Assembly: GCA_017960905.1 (NCBI GenBank)
Contig: JAGCYH010000027.1
Coordinates: 1-62,196 of the forward strand
Length of the DNA stretch: 62,196 bases
Reading direction: 5' to 3'
DNA from: Bacteroidales bacterium
GTDB taxonomy: Bacteria > Bacteroidota > Bacteroidia > Bacteroidales > Marinilabiliaceae
Shown here piece after piece: positions 26,175 through 33,202 of this stretch. The first letter of the stretch is position 1. The number at the start of each line of letters is the position of its first letter. The notes under the pieces are model-generated. The model did not search any database. It had not been told where the DNA came from and saw only the letters and a program-made list of their open reading frames with translations. Made by a program: the position numbers and the translations under genes.

Positions 26175-26339
26175 TGTAAATTATCGCAGTCTGGCAATAC
26201 CAAAACATGTAATTTATCGCAGTCTAAATGTACCAAAATGTGTAATTTATCGCAGTCTGATGGTACAAAAAATTGTAAAATATCGCAGTCTGGCGGTGTA
26301 AAAACATGTAATTTATCGCAATATGGCGGCGCCAGATAT
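26175..26339 (+). repeat. 33-bp repeat array, right side of the ATPase gene
   Basis: Five units at exact 33-base spacing begin at 26175, 26208, 26241, 26274 and 26307. The core is TGTAAWTTATCGCAGTCTG; the last unit has CAATATGG in place of CAGTCTGG. The variable parts are alike (TACCAAAA, TACAAAAA, TGTAAAAA), so they are not independent spacers. The first unit starts 15 bases after the ATPase stop and shares 24 bases exactly with the start of the left array. Confidence 0.92.
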
Positions 26340-26389
26340 TGCACAAATGATGCATAATATACAGATATATAATGATTTATGGATACGAC

Positions 26390-26415
26390 AAGGCCGCCCC
26401 ATTCGGGGCGGCCTT
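26390..26415. terminator. Terminator between the ATPase cassette and the SpoIIE gene
   Basis: 11-bp stem AAGGCCGCCCC / GGGGCGGCCTT with loop ATTC, followed on the plus strand by ATGTTTTA. The genes on both sides converge on it. Confidence 0.7.
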
Positions 26416-26471
26416 ATGTTTTAGAGAATCAATGCTAAAGGTGTCAAAATCGACCTGTTTTTGGATTAGCG

Positions 26472-28721
26472 TCAGATTCTGATGCCTATGAGCAGCATGT
26501 CGTCGGTCTGCTCGCAGGGTGTTTCTTCGTACATGATGTTGGGTTGGCGCCAGGCGTACATCTCGTGGTCTATCTCGGAGTGCTGCTCGAAGAACGGCCG
26601 CGATGCTATGCGCTGCAGAATGTTGCGCAGGCGGCGTGCTGTGTATTTGCAACGTTTGTTGGTGTATCCAAACTGGTCGGTGATGCCGTCGGTGTAGAGG
26701 TAGATCACGTCGCCGTACTCGATGTCGATGACGTTGTTGGTGAACGACTTCTTCTCGTTCATGTGTATGCCGATAGGCATACGGTCGGGCGCGTACTGCA
26801 TTATGCGGCCGTCGCGTGCTATGAGCAGCGGGCGGTAGGCGCCGGCGTACTGCACCTGTTTGTTCTGCATGTCGATGAGGCAGAGCGACATATCCATGCC
26901 GTCGTGGTTGTCGGCAAGGTCTGAGGTTTGTCGGAGGGCGCGTTTCACATTGTCGCGCAGGAAGTTGAGAATGTCGGCGGCTTCGATGTCTTTGCCTGTG
27001 TAGTTGAGCATAGCCACGGTGTCGTTGAGGAGCGAAAGGCCGAGCATGCTCATGAAGGCGCCGGGCACTCCGTGCCCGGTGCAGTCGGCCACGGCTATGG
27101 CTTTGTAGCGGCCTACGTTGCCTATCCAGTAGAAGTCGCCCGAAACGATGTCGAGCGGGCGGAAGAAGAGCAAGTAGTCGCCGAACATCGACTGCATCAT
27201 CTCGTGCGACGGCATGGCGGCGCACTGTATGCGCTGCGCGTATTCGATGCTTGCGCGTATCTGCTGGTGGGCGTTCTGCAAGAGTGTCTTCTGCTCGAAG
27301 AGGTTCTCGTTTTGCGTTACCATCTCCTCTTTCTGCTGTTCGAGCTCTTTGTTTTTCTGCTCAATGGTCTTGTAGAGTTCGTGGCGGCGTTTGCTCTCGC
27401 GTTTTGTCTGGCGGAACTGTATCAGCAGAAGTGCTATTATCACGAGGCCGAATCCTACTATTATTCTCTGTATCAGTATGTTGGTCTGATACCTGTGTTC
27501 TTTTTCCTCCTCTTCAATGTCGCGTTGGCGCATCTTCTCGTCGAATTCTATCTGCGCTTGCGAGCGTGTCGACGCTATCATGTATTCGCTTGCGTGCATG
27601 CGTTTGTCGAGTTCGTCTTTCTTCTGGCTGTATTCGAGGGCTTTCTCGTAGTCTTTGGTGCGTTTGTAGTAGTAGAAGTAGCATTCGTAGAGTGTCGACA
27701 GTCGCTGGTCGGAGATGTATATGCCGTTCTTGATGCCGTTCTCCACCTCGTCGATAAGGAGTTTCGCCTCGCGCACCTCGTCGCGCATGATGTGGTATTT
27801 GGCGCGCAGCAGACGGCAGTCAAAGTTGTTGCGGTTGTAGTTGAGCTGTGTTACAATGTTGTCGCACTCGTCGAGGTAAATTTTGGCAGAGTCGAGCATT
27901 AGCGAGCGCTCTCGGCCTTCGCTAATGTGGCTGTATTCGATGTACACGCCAAACATTTGGCGTGTAACCCAGTAGAGCATTTGCCGGTTGTTGCACGAGG
28001 TGAGCAGTTTGTAGCTTTTCTGGCACCAGTCGCGCGACTCGTCGAGGGCCACGCGGTTTTTGAACTCCATGTAGCGGCGGTAACCTATGCGCCCGCGGTA
28101 GTAGTAGTCTTCGCCCAGCGCCGAAGTGTCGTTGCGCAGCGAGTCGATGAGGGTCGATTTCTGAATGTACTCGTTGGCTGTGGTGTACATGTCGTATTGC
28201 AGGCGCGAGAAGGCCATGTTGCGGTAGAGAACGGCCAATTGTACCGAATCGCCTATGGCAGAGAGGATTTTGGCGGCGCGTTCGTGGTATTTGTCGGCGC
28301 TTGTGTTGTCGCCACCGCGCGCCATTATGTCGCCCAAGAGCGAGTAGCATCGTGCTGTTTCTTTCTGATTGTCAACGGCTTCGAAAATCGATATGGCATT
28401 GAAGAGCGAGTTGCTGGCTACGGGCAGGTCGCCTTTGAAGTATTTGCACCAGCCAATGTGGCGCAAGGCTTTGCCTTGCGCTTCCTGATGCCGGGTTTCG
28501 TAGGCAAGGTCGAGCTCCATCTCGGCGTATTTGAGTGTGCTGTCGATGTTTTGGTGCATTATGGCCAGACTGTCGATGATGTCTAATTGCTGCACTTCGT
28601 CGTCGGTCGCAGCGAGGCGCTCCATCAGCCGCCCAATCACGCCCGATGCCGGCGGCTGGGGGTAAGCTGCAGATAATAAGCACGTTAGGCAAACGACAAT
28701 ATGACAAACACTTCTTCGCAT
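26472..28721 (-). CDS. TPR sensor with SpoIIE-type PP2C phosphatase domain
   Basis: 749 residues from ATG 28721 (a GTG five codons upstream is possible). In order: signal peptide (about 1-22), tetratricopeptide-type helical repeats to about 360 in the periplasm, one membrane segment near 420-440 (IIVGFGLVIIALLLIQF), a cytoplasmic coiled coil (KNKELEQQKEEMVTQNE), and a SpoIIE phosphatase domain (about 515-745) with DIVSGDFYWIG, AIAVADCTGHGVPGAFMSMLG and a late ADDMLLIGIRI-type ending holding metal-binding Asp residues. Such proteins dephosphorylate STAS-type switch proteins in partner-switching pathways. No partner is adjacent; the STAS-like gene at 19170 is a speculative candidate. Confidence 0.9.
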   Translation of the reverse strand: MRRSVCHIVVCLTCLLSAAYPQPPASGVIGRLMERLAATDDEVQQLDIIDSLAIMHQNIDSTLKYAEMELDLAYETRHQEAQGKALRHIGWCKYFKGDLPVASNSLFNAISIFEAVDNQKETARCYSLLGDIMARGGDNTSADKYHERAAKILSAIGDSVQLAVLYRNMAFSRLQYDMYTTANEYIQKSTLIDSLRNDTSALGEDYYYRGRIGYRRYMEFKNRVALDESRDWCQKSYKLLTSCNNRQMLYWVTRQMFGVYIEYSHISEGRERSLMLDSAKIYLDECDNIVTQLNYNRNNFDCRLLRAKYHIMRDEVREAKLLIDEVENGIKNGIYISDQRLSTLYECYFYYYKRTKDYEKALEYSQKKDELDKRMHASEYMIASTRSQAQIEFDEKMRQRDIEEEEKEHRYQTNILIQRIIVGFGLVIIALLLIQFRQTKRESKRRHELYKTIEQKNKELEQQKEEMVTQNENLFEQKTLLQNAHQQIRASIEYAQRIQCAAMPSHEMMQSMFGDYLLFFRPLDIVSGDFYWIGNVGRYKAIAVADCTGHGVPGAFMSMLGLSLLNDTVAMLNYTGKDIEAADILNFLRDNVKRALRQTSDLADNHDGMDMSLCLIDMQNKQVQYAGAYRPLLIARDGRIMQYAPDRMPIGIHMNEKKSFTNNVIDIEYGDVIYLYTDGITDQFGYTNKRCKYTARRLRNILQRIASRPFFEQHSEIDHEMYAWRQPNIMYEETPCEQTDDMLLIGIRI

Positions 28722-28825
28722 ACAACTCAATAACACATTTTATATTTTACGAAGAGAGCGGAAAAAATGTTATTGCCGACGGATAAAGATTATATTGAAA
28801 ATGACCGATTTATAGGCACTTTGCT

Positions 28826-28841
28826 GTTGTTGTACAACAAC
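28826..28841. promoter_or_regulatory. Perfect 16-bp palindrome upstream of the SpoIIE gene
   Basis: GTTGTTGTACAACAAC, 105 bases upstream of ATG 28721 and 44 bases before the rightward TATATTTG box at 28885. It could be a binding site for a dimeric regulator or a weak hairpin (T-run follows). No stronger claim is possible. Confidence 0.4.
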
Positions 28842-28859
28842 TTTTTGCCCGCAAGGCTA

Positions 28860-28963
28860 TTGTATCTGTTTATAGAGATTGTCGTATATTTGCAGTGCGT
28901 TAGGCGTACGTATGGGAAACCAACATCGCTCATGATACGCAACCGCCTTCGGGCGGTTTTTTT
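28860..28963 (+). ncRNA. Candidate small RNA A with promoter and terminator
   Basis: TTG at 28860, 22 bases, TATATTTG at 28885-28892 predict a start near 28899. The transcript would contain a GCGTA/TACGC long-range stem and end in a strong terminator: AACCGCC, loop TTCG, GGCGGTT and a T-run (28941-28963). Length about 65 bases. No ATG-initiated reading frame of note lies inside. Part of a three-module array with B and C. Not recognised as a known RNA family. Confidence 0.5.
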
Positions 28964-28988
28964 ATATGTCAAATTCGTTTCCCATAAT

Positions 28989-29011
28989 GCAAATTATAAC
29001 AACTTAAAAAC
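28989..29011 (+). repeat. Shared 23-base motif, copy A
   Basis: GCAAATTATAACAACTTA followed by AAAAC. Copies B and C at 29303 and 29484 differ at one or two positions. Confidence 0.8.
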
Positions 29012-29101
29012 GAAGAATGCTTTGCGCTCGAAGTTGCGGTCGAACTCTTCGGTGAGTTCTACTTTGATGTCTTTGAGTATGCGGGTTAGTAACGGGTGCA
29101 T
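28994..29101 (-). pseudogene. N-terminal remnant of a phage virion morphogenesis gene
   Basis: A leftward frame of 35 codons reads MHPLLTRILKDIKVELTEEF and then FDRNFERKAFF, a sequence typical of the start of phage morphogenesis proteins (Mu gpG-like, phage virion morphogenesis family) in Bacteroidetes prophages. Directly after KAFF it enters motif copy A, which supplies VFKLL and a stop. The remaining ~100 or more residues of the normal protein are absent. The family call is from memory of such proteins. Confidence 0.5.
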
Positions 29102-29122
29102 GATGATATTCTTTTTCCAGTG

Positions 29123-29226
29123 TTTGTATCGTTTTATTAAAAAATGTCGTATATTTGTGGTGTGAAGGCGTTATGCTTAGCGAAAGGGAAGGTGTTCCCA
29201 CCCGCGGCGTATCGCCTTTACTTTTT
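29123..29226 (+). ncRNA. Candidate small RNA B with promoter
   Basis: TTTG at 29123-29126, 23 bases, TATATTTG at 29150-29157, the same extended box (GTCGTATATTTG) as module A. The downstream 29164-29217 region folds as AAGGCG...CGCCTT enclosing GGGAA-GGTG-TTCCC, then T-rich TTTACTTTTTC. A further AT hairpin GCATTTTG/CAAAATGC (29284-29304) leads into motif copy B. No coding region is apparent. Confidence 0.5.
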
Positions 29227-29302
29227 CTGTAAACAATAAGGTCGTTCCACTACATGCCAATAGCTTTCTTTTTTTATGGCCTCGCATTTTGTTTTACAAA
29301 AT

Positions 29303-29325
29303 GCAATTTATAACAACTTAAAAAC
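29303..29325 (+). repeat. Shared 23-base motif, copy B
   Basis: GCAATTTATAACAACTTA plus AAAAC, 314 bases from copy A and 181 from copy C. Confidence 0.8.
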
Positions 29326-29367
29326 ACAATTACGTCGCACACTGGGACATCTTTTTTGTTGGTTTTT

Positions 29368-29480
29368 TTTGTCGGTTAAATTTTTATTTGTAATTTTGCT
29401 GTGCCTTGAAAAAGGAAGCGTGTGCTACGGCACGGCGCACTGCGGGAGTAGGTAAACTACTTTCCGCTTTTGTTTTTCAT
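29368..29480 (+). ncRNA. Candidate small RNA C with promoter
   Basis: TTTG at 29368-29371, 19 bases, TAATTTTG at 29391-29398, a textbook Bacteroidetes promoter. The predicted transcript (from about 29405) has a GTGTGC/GCGCAC-type stem and GTAGGTAAACTAC hairpin and ends in CTTTTGTTTTTC next to motif copy C. It would run convergently into the VanW gene end. Confidence 0.45.
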
Positions 29481-29483
29481 AAC

Positions 29484-29506
29484 GCAATTTATAACATCTT
29501 AAAAAC
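29484..29506 (+). repeat. Shared 23-base motif, copy C
   Basis: GCAATTTATAACATCTTA plus AAAAC, two bases beyond the stop codon of the VanW-family gene. Confidence 0.8.
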
Positions 29507-29507
29507 C

Positions 29508-30320
29508 TTACCCCTCTAACATCGGGTTATACATCATAATTGCGTTATTTTCAGCCACTAATTCGGTGCGTACTTCGCCGGTTTTGAGGTTGGTGATGCG
29601 CTTCTCGATGTGGTTGTGGCGGGTGTAGCCGCCCCACCATTGAAGTTCGAAACGTTGGTCGGACTCTATTATTTCGTATTTGTTTTCTGACGGGCGGTCG
29701 GCAGATAACACGCCGTGAAGAAATTCATCGTCGAGCCAAAGATTGAGTTTGAAAGTGATGTCGGTGTTGTTTTCGAGTTGCAGGTCGATATAATTGTAAG
29801 CAAGCGTGGCACCGCAGGCAAAGGGAATCGTGCGGTTAACGTCAGGGAAAACGTCAAAACTATGTCGCCAACGCTCTTTGATTGTTAGCGGCGAATGTAA
29901 CGCCATCCAATAAATCAGGTTGCCGAGTTGGCAAAGTCCGCCACCAATCCCCGTTGCCACCTTCCCGTTGTGAATCATCATTCCCTCTTTGTAGCCCTTG
30001 CGCTTGGTCGGTCGTCCCACCATTCGCCAAATAGAAAACACTTCGCCGGGTTTTATCACCACGCCGTCGATATGTGCAATGGCAAGACGTAGATTGGTTA
30101 TCTTGTTGTATTGCAGATACATATCCACATCTTTCAACTTTCGCAAAAGTGTAGATTGATGCTCTATCCAAACATCTTTGAAATTTACATCTCGGTTGAT
30201 TTTTGAAAATTTTATTCCCGAAAAATGCCATTTCAAAAACCGTTTGGCAATATAAAACTCACGTCCCAAAAGTCTTCGGAAACGGCTTCGCACTATCGGT
30301 TTTTCAACGGAGTGAATCAT
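29508..30320 (-). CDS. VanW family protein
   Basis: 270 residues. The VanW signature is clear: NLRLAIAHIDGVVIKPGEVFSIW, GRPTKRKGYKEGMMI and TGIGGGLCQLGNLIYWMAL, followed by NNTDITFKLNLWLDDE. VanW proteins accompany some vancomycin-resistance operons, but most family members lie outside such operons and their activity is unknown. No signal peptide is visible; the N-terminus is basic (RSRFRRLLGREFY). The gene stands alone; there are no vanRS/HAX-type neighbours, so resistance should not be inferred. Confidence 0.87.
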   Translation of the reverse strand: MIHSVEKPIVRSRFRRLLGREFYIAKRFLKWHFSGIKFSKINRDVNFKDVWIEHQSTLLRKLKDVDMYLQYNKITNLRLAIAHIDGVVIKPGEVFSIWRMVGRPTKRKGYKEGMMIHNGKVATGIGGGLCQLGNLIYWMALHSPLTIKERWRHSFDVFPDVNRTIPFACGATLAYNYIDLQLENNTDITFKLNLWLDDEFLHGVLSADRPSENKYEIIESDQRFELQWWGGYTRHNHIEKRITNLKTGEVRTELVAENNAIMMYNPMLEG

Positions 30321-30391
30321 AACAAATTGTTTTGGCTACTAAAGTATGGATAATATTTTTAGTTTCAAATAGTTCCTTCCCGGAAAGAATA

Positions 30392-30421
30392 AAAAACGCC
30401 CGCAGAAATGCGGGCGTTTTT
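30392..30421 (-). terminator. Terminator of the GH51 gene
   Basis: 12-bp stem AAAAACGCCCGC / GCGGGCGTTTTT with loop AGAAAT, 26 bases after the GH51 stop; a T-run follows on the minus strand. Confidence 0.85.
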
Positions 30422-30446
30422 TATTATTGGTATGTAAATATTTCGC

Positions 30447-32435
30447 TTACAGCGAAATAGTATACATTACAAACGAGTAAGGAGCAACCTTTTCGGTCAG
30501 TTTGGCCTTTATGTTGAGGTCTTCTTTGATAGGCACGATAGGCTGGCTCTCGTAGTTGTTCTCGTCGTCGGGTTTGCCCGAGATAGTGGTCTTCACAACG
30601 TTAGGCTTCATGCCTTTGAAGCGCGACAGGTCGATGTTGGCCTGAGCTGCTTCGGCGCCGGCGTTGCAAATCTTCACGTAGAGTTTCTTAGCTTTCGAGT
30701 CGAGCACTACCGACTGTCCGAGCAGGTTGTCGTCGGCGCGGTTGAACTTCACGCAGTCGCCATAGTAGTAGTCGCCGCTCGAGAGGCCGAACATCTGCTG
30801 TACGTAGTAGCTGCAGGTGAGGAACGGACGCTCGTTGTCGAAGTAGATGAGGTCGGGGTCCCAGTTGGTTGCGCCTTTGCGCGCAAACAACGGAGCGTAC
30901 GAGGTCATCACTACCACGTCGGCATTCTTCTCTACATGAAGCAGATAGAGGCCTTCGGCCAATGCGTCGATGAGTTTCTTGTCTTTGGCAGCGTATTCGC
31001 CCAGATAGACTTTAGTCTTGCGGTCGCGCGGATAGTTGTCGTACTGGCGTTTGTTGAGGAAGTAGTCGCGCGGCTCGTAGTAGTGCTCGTCGAGGATGGG
31101 CACACCGAGCGAGGTGGCGAATTTCCAGCCCTCTTCGTAGTCGGGGTTGCCAGCGTGCGAGCCCGGCCCGGCCGTGCCCACGATAACTATTTCGGGGTGA
31201 GCTGCAGTGATTTTTTCGTACATGTATTTGAATCGCTCTTCAAATTCGGGTGTTATTTTCTCTTCGTTGCCCAATCCCAAGTATTTGAGGTTGAACGGTG
31301 CCGGGTGTCCGGCTTCGGCGCGCACTTTGCCCCATTTTGTCGATGCGTCGCCGTTGGCCCATTCGATAAGGTCGAGGGCGTCTTGTGTCCATTGCTCCAT
31401 GTCGCTCATCGGGCAAGCGTCCTGAGCCTGAGTAGGATACATGTTCCAACCGCCGTTAGAGCCTTGGCAGTTGACACCGCAAGGCAGAATGGGCACGGGT
31501 TCCATGCCCAGGTCTTCGCAGAATTGGAAGTATTCGTAGTAGCCTATCGAGAGCGACTGGTGATAGCCCCAAGTGTTCTTCTGGCCTTTGCGCTGCTCTT
31601 TCGGTCCTACAGAGTTTTTCCACATATAGGTGTTCCAGAATCCGTCGCCACCGCCGTGTACCACGCAGCCGCCCGGGAAACGCATGAATTTCGGGTGCAG
31701 GTCGGCCAGTGCCTGAGCAAGGTCGGTGCGCATGCCGTGACCTTTGAATGTCTCCTGCGGATAGAGCGACACCATGTCGATGTCGTAGTCGCCTTCGGTG
31801 AGCGAGAGAATCTGCAGCGATGCTTTGGCGCAGTCGTCAGATGCCTCAATCACAGCCGAGTATTTCTTCCAGTCGTTGCCCGAAACTTTAATGGTAGCTT
31901 CGCCGATGGCTTTGGGCTCGCGCTGCATAGGTCCGAAGCCCTGTTGCGGTGCCGAAAGCACTACACGCACCTCTTTGTCTTTGCCGTCGGTGTTGCGCAT
32001 GAACACCGAGAAGTCGTATTTGGCGCCTTTCTTAATCAGAATGCCGTCGAAGCCGTCGTTTTGCAGGCCAACGCCTTTCCAACCTTTGTAGTCGTAGAAC
32101 TCTTTTACGCGCTCTACATGAATGTGCATGTAGTTGGTGTTGTTGGCGTTGAGCGGGTTAATCTGGCGCGGCTCCATATAGCCGAGCGAGTGACCCGGAC
32201 GGGCGAATTTCCACGCTGTGCCTGCGCCCCAGCCTTCGTGCTCGATAGGGCTGTACTCGAATGAGCCGTTCTGAACGAGCTCGGCGCTCAAACCGCCGTC
32301 GGCCGATGAACTGATGTCTTCGAAGAAGATGCCAAGTAATTCATTACTGATTTTCTTGCCTCCTGCCGGCACTTGTGCCGACAGGTATGATGCCGACGTT
32401 GCCAAAAGTGCCAATGTAAGATATTTTCTAACCAT
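30447..32435 (-). CDS. Alpha-L-arabinofuranosidase, GH51
   Basis: 662 residues, secreted (signal peptide about 1-21, ending YLSAQ). Removes arabinofuranosyl side chains from arabinoxylan or arabinan. The family opening ISNELLGIFFEDISSSADGGLSAELVQNGSFEY is present, then a carbohydrate-binding-like insert. The catalytic barrel includes MRFPGGCVVHG and KYLGLGNEEK (acid/base Glu), LDEHYYEPRDY (nucleophile Glu), YLGEYAAK, and a C-terminal beta domain with the family's LLGQSVV region. Length and motifs are complete. Single gene with its own promoter, not in a SusC/SusD locus. Confidence 0.93.
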   Translation of the reverse strand: MVRKYLTLALLATSASYLSAQVPAGGKKISNELLGIFFEDISSSADGGLSAELVQNGSFEYSPIEHEGWGAGTAWKFARPGHSLGYMEPRQINPLNANNTNYMHIHVERVKEFYDYKGWKGVGLQNDGFDGILIKKGAKYDFSVFMRNTDGKDKEVRVVLSAPQQGFGPMQREPKAIGEATIKVSGNDWKKYSAVIEASDDCAKASLQILSLTEGDYDIDMVSLYPQETFKGHGMRTDLAQALADLHPKFMRFPGGCVVHGGGDGFWNTYMWKNSVGPKEQRKGQKNTWGYHQSLSIGYYEYFQFCEDLGMEPVPILPCGVNCQGSNGGWNMYPTQAQDACPMSDMEQWTQDALDLIEWANGDASTKWGKVRAEAGHPAPFNLKYLGLGNEEKITPEFEERFKYMYEKITAAHPEIVIVGTAGPGSHAGNPDYEEGWKFATSLGVPILDEHYYEPRDYFLNKRQYDNYPRDRKTKVYLGEYAAKDKKLIDALAEGLYLLHVEKNADVVVMTSYAPLFARKGATNWDPDLIYFDNERPFLTCSYYVQQMFGLSSGDYYYGDCVKFNRADDNLLGQSVVLDSKAKKLYVKICNAGAEAAQANIDLSRFKGMKPNVVKTTISGKPDDENNYESQPIVPIKEDLNIKAKLTEKVAPYSFVMYTISL

Positions 32436-32469
32436 TGATATAATTTTTTAGATTATTGTTTTTCGTTTG

Positions 32470-32500
32470 CGAATATAGGTATTAAGCCAATCAAAGCAAA
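32470..32500 (-). promoter_or_regulatory. Promoter of the GH51 gene
   Basis: Read leftward: TTTG (32500-32497), 19 bases, TATATTCG (32477-32470), one mismatch to TANNTTTG, 34 bases before the ATG. Confidence 0.5.
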
Positions 32501-32602
32501 GGATATTGCAGAAAAATGAACGATAATGAGTTTTTTTTTATAAAAAACGTATCATTTTCGCAAAAAAGTCATATATTTATATTTTGAATGAATAACAAAA
32601 TC

Positions 32603-32608
32603 AGGAGG
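32603..32608 (+). promoter_or_regulatory. Strong Shine-Dalgarno of the antitoxin gene
   Basis: AGGAGG eight bases before the ATG at 32617. Such a complete Shine-Dalgarno is rare in this window and suggests the toxin-antitoxin pair came from elsewhere or needs high antitoxin translation. Confidence 0.7.
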
Positions 32609-32616
32609 ATTTCATT

Positions 32617-32820
32617 ATGTCGATTTTTTCAATAACGCTGAACGAAAACACCAAAAAGGGTAAGGCGCTTCTGAGCTATCTGAAGGCCATTGGCATCATA
32701 GTGCAGGAGGTGCCCAAGACCGACAAAAGCAAGTATGTAAGCTCGCAGGCCGACAAGCGCAAAGGCCGTGTCGAGAAGTTCGACACGCCCGATGAATTGT
32801 TCAATTTTTTAAACATTTAG
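32617..32820 (+). CDS. Antitoxin of a YafQ-type toxin-antitoxin pair
   Basis: 67 residues, MSIFSITLNENTKKGKALLSYL, with a short beta-strand and helix at the start and a charged C-terminus ending DELFNFLNI. Its small size, position four bases before a YafQ/RelE-like toxin and the strong ribosome binding site identify it as the antitoxin. It has no obvious RHH or HTH DNA-binding signature that I could confirm, so autoregulation is not established. Confidence 0.78.
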   Translation: MSIFSITLNENTKKGKALLSYLKAIGIIVQEVPKTDKSKYVSSQADKRKGRVEKFDTPDELFNFLNI

Positions 32821-32824
32821 TATT

Positions 32825-33100
32825 ATGGCACGAAAGATAATCATCACAGATACTTTCCGCAAGTGCGTCGCGCGATGCAAGAAAAGCGGTTACGACTTGG
32901 AGCTTCTCAAGGAAGCCATACGCACGCTCGCCAAAGGTAAGAAACTGCCCGACGTTTACCGGCCGCATAAGCTGCCGGGCAAAGACGAGGAGTGCTGGAT
33001 TTGCCACCTGCATGTCGACTGGGCGCTCATCTGGCAGCAGACAAGCAAGGAACTCACCCTGCTCGTCACCGGCTCTAAAGCCCACACAGCTCTATTCTGA
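32825..33100 (+). CDS. YafQ-family mRNA interferase toxin
   Basis: 91 residues in the RelE/YafQ fold: FRKCVARCKKSGYDLELLKEAIRTLAKGKKLPDVYRPHKL, then WICHLHVDWALIWQ and TLLVTGSKAHTALF. The motif pattern (KK..DLELL, L...Y..H.L, H...DW.LI, L..TG) is the YafQ signature. Family toxins cut mRNA on the ribosome. The usual ending TGTHSDLF appears here as TGSKAHTALF, in which the histidine is displaced by one residue, so activity would need testing. Terminator directly downstream. Confidence 0.88.
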   Translation: MARKIIITDTFRKCVARCKKSGYDLELLKEAIRTLAKGKKLPDVYRPHKLPGKDEECWICHLHVDWALIWQQTSKELTLLVTGSKAHTALF

Positions 33101-33109
33101 CAAAAAACA

Positions 33110-33135
33110 GTTGCGATATGTTCGCATATCGCAAC
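33110..33135 (+). terminator. Terminator of the toxin-antitoxin operon
   Basis: 11-bp stem GTTGCGATATG, loop TTCG, CATATCGCAAC, followed by TCTTGTTTG; ten bases after the toxin stop. Confidence 0.8.
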
Positions 33136-33202
33136 TCTTGTTTGTCAAGTCTTGATTTTGCTTGTTAATCTATTGAATTTCAAATAATAAAAAACTACAA
33201 CT

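Noticed and set aside
24705..26339. The 33-bp arrays as a CRISPR array
   Set aside because: The variable parts are 13-14 bases, alike between units, and the core is only 19 bases; there are no cas genes and a protein gene lies between the arrays.
26127..26357. A 76-residue reading frame through the right repeat array
   Set aside because: It starts inside the ATPase gene in another frame and consists of the 33-bp repeat read as 11-residue LSQS units; no start signal of its own.
28860..29506. Integron-type attC sites (GTTAGGC and TTATAAC words)
   Set aside because: Words of this type occur once or twice, but no attC palindrome joins them, no integrase gene is visible and no cassettes with genes are present.
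29508..30320. Vancomycin resistance inferred from VanW
   Set aside because: VanW alone does not confer resistance and no van regulatory or ligase genes are near.
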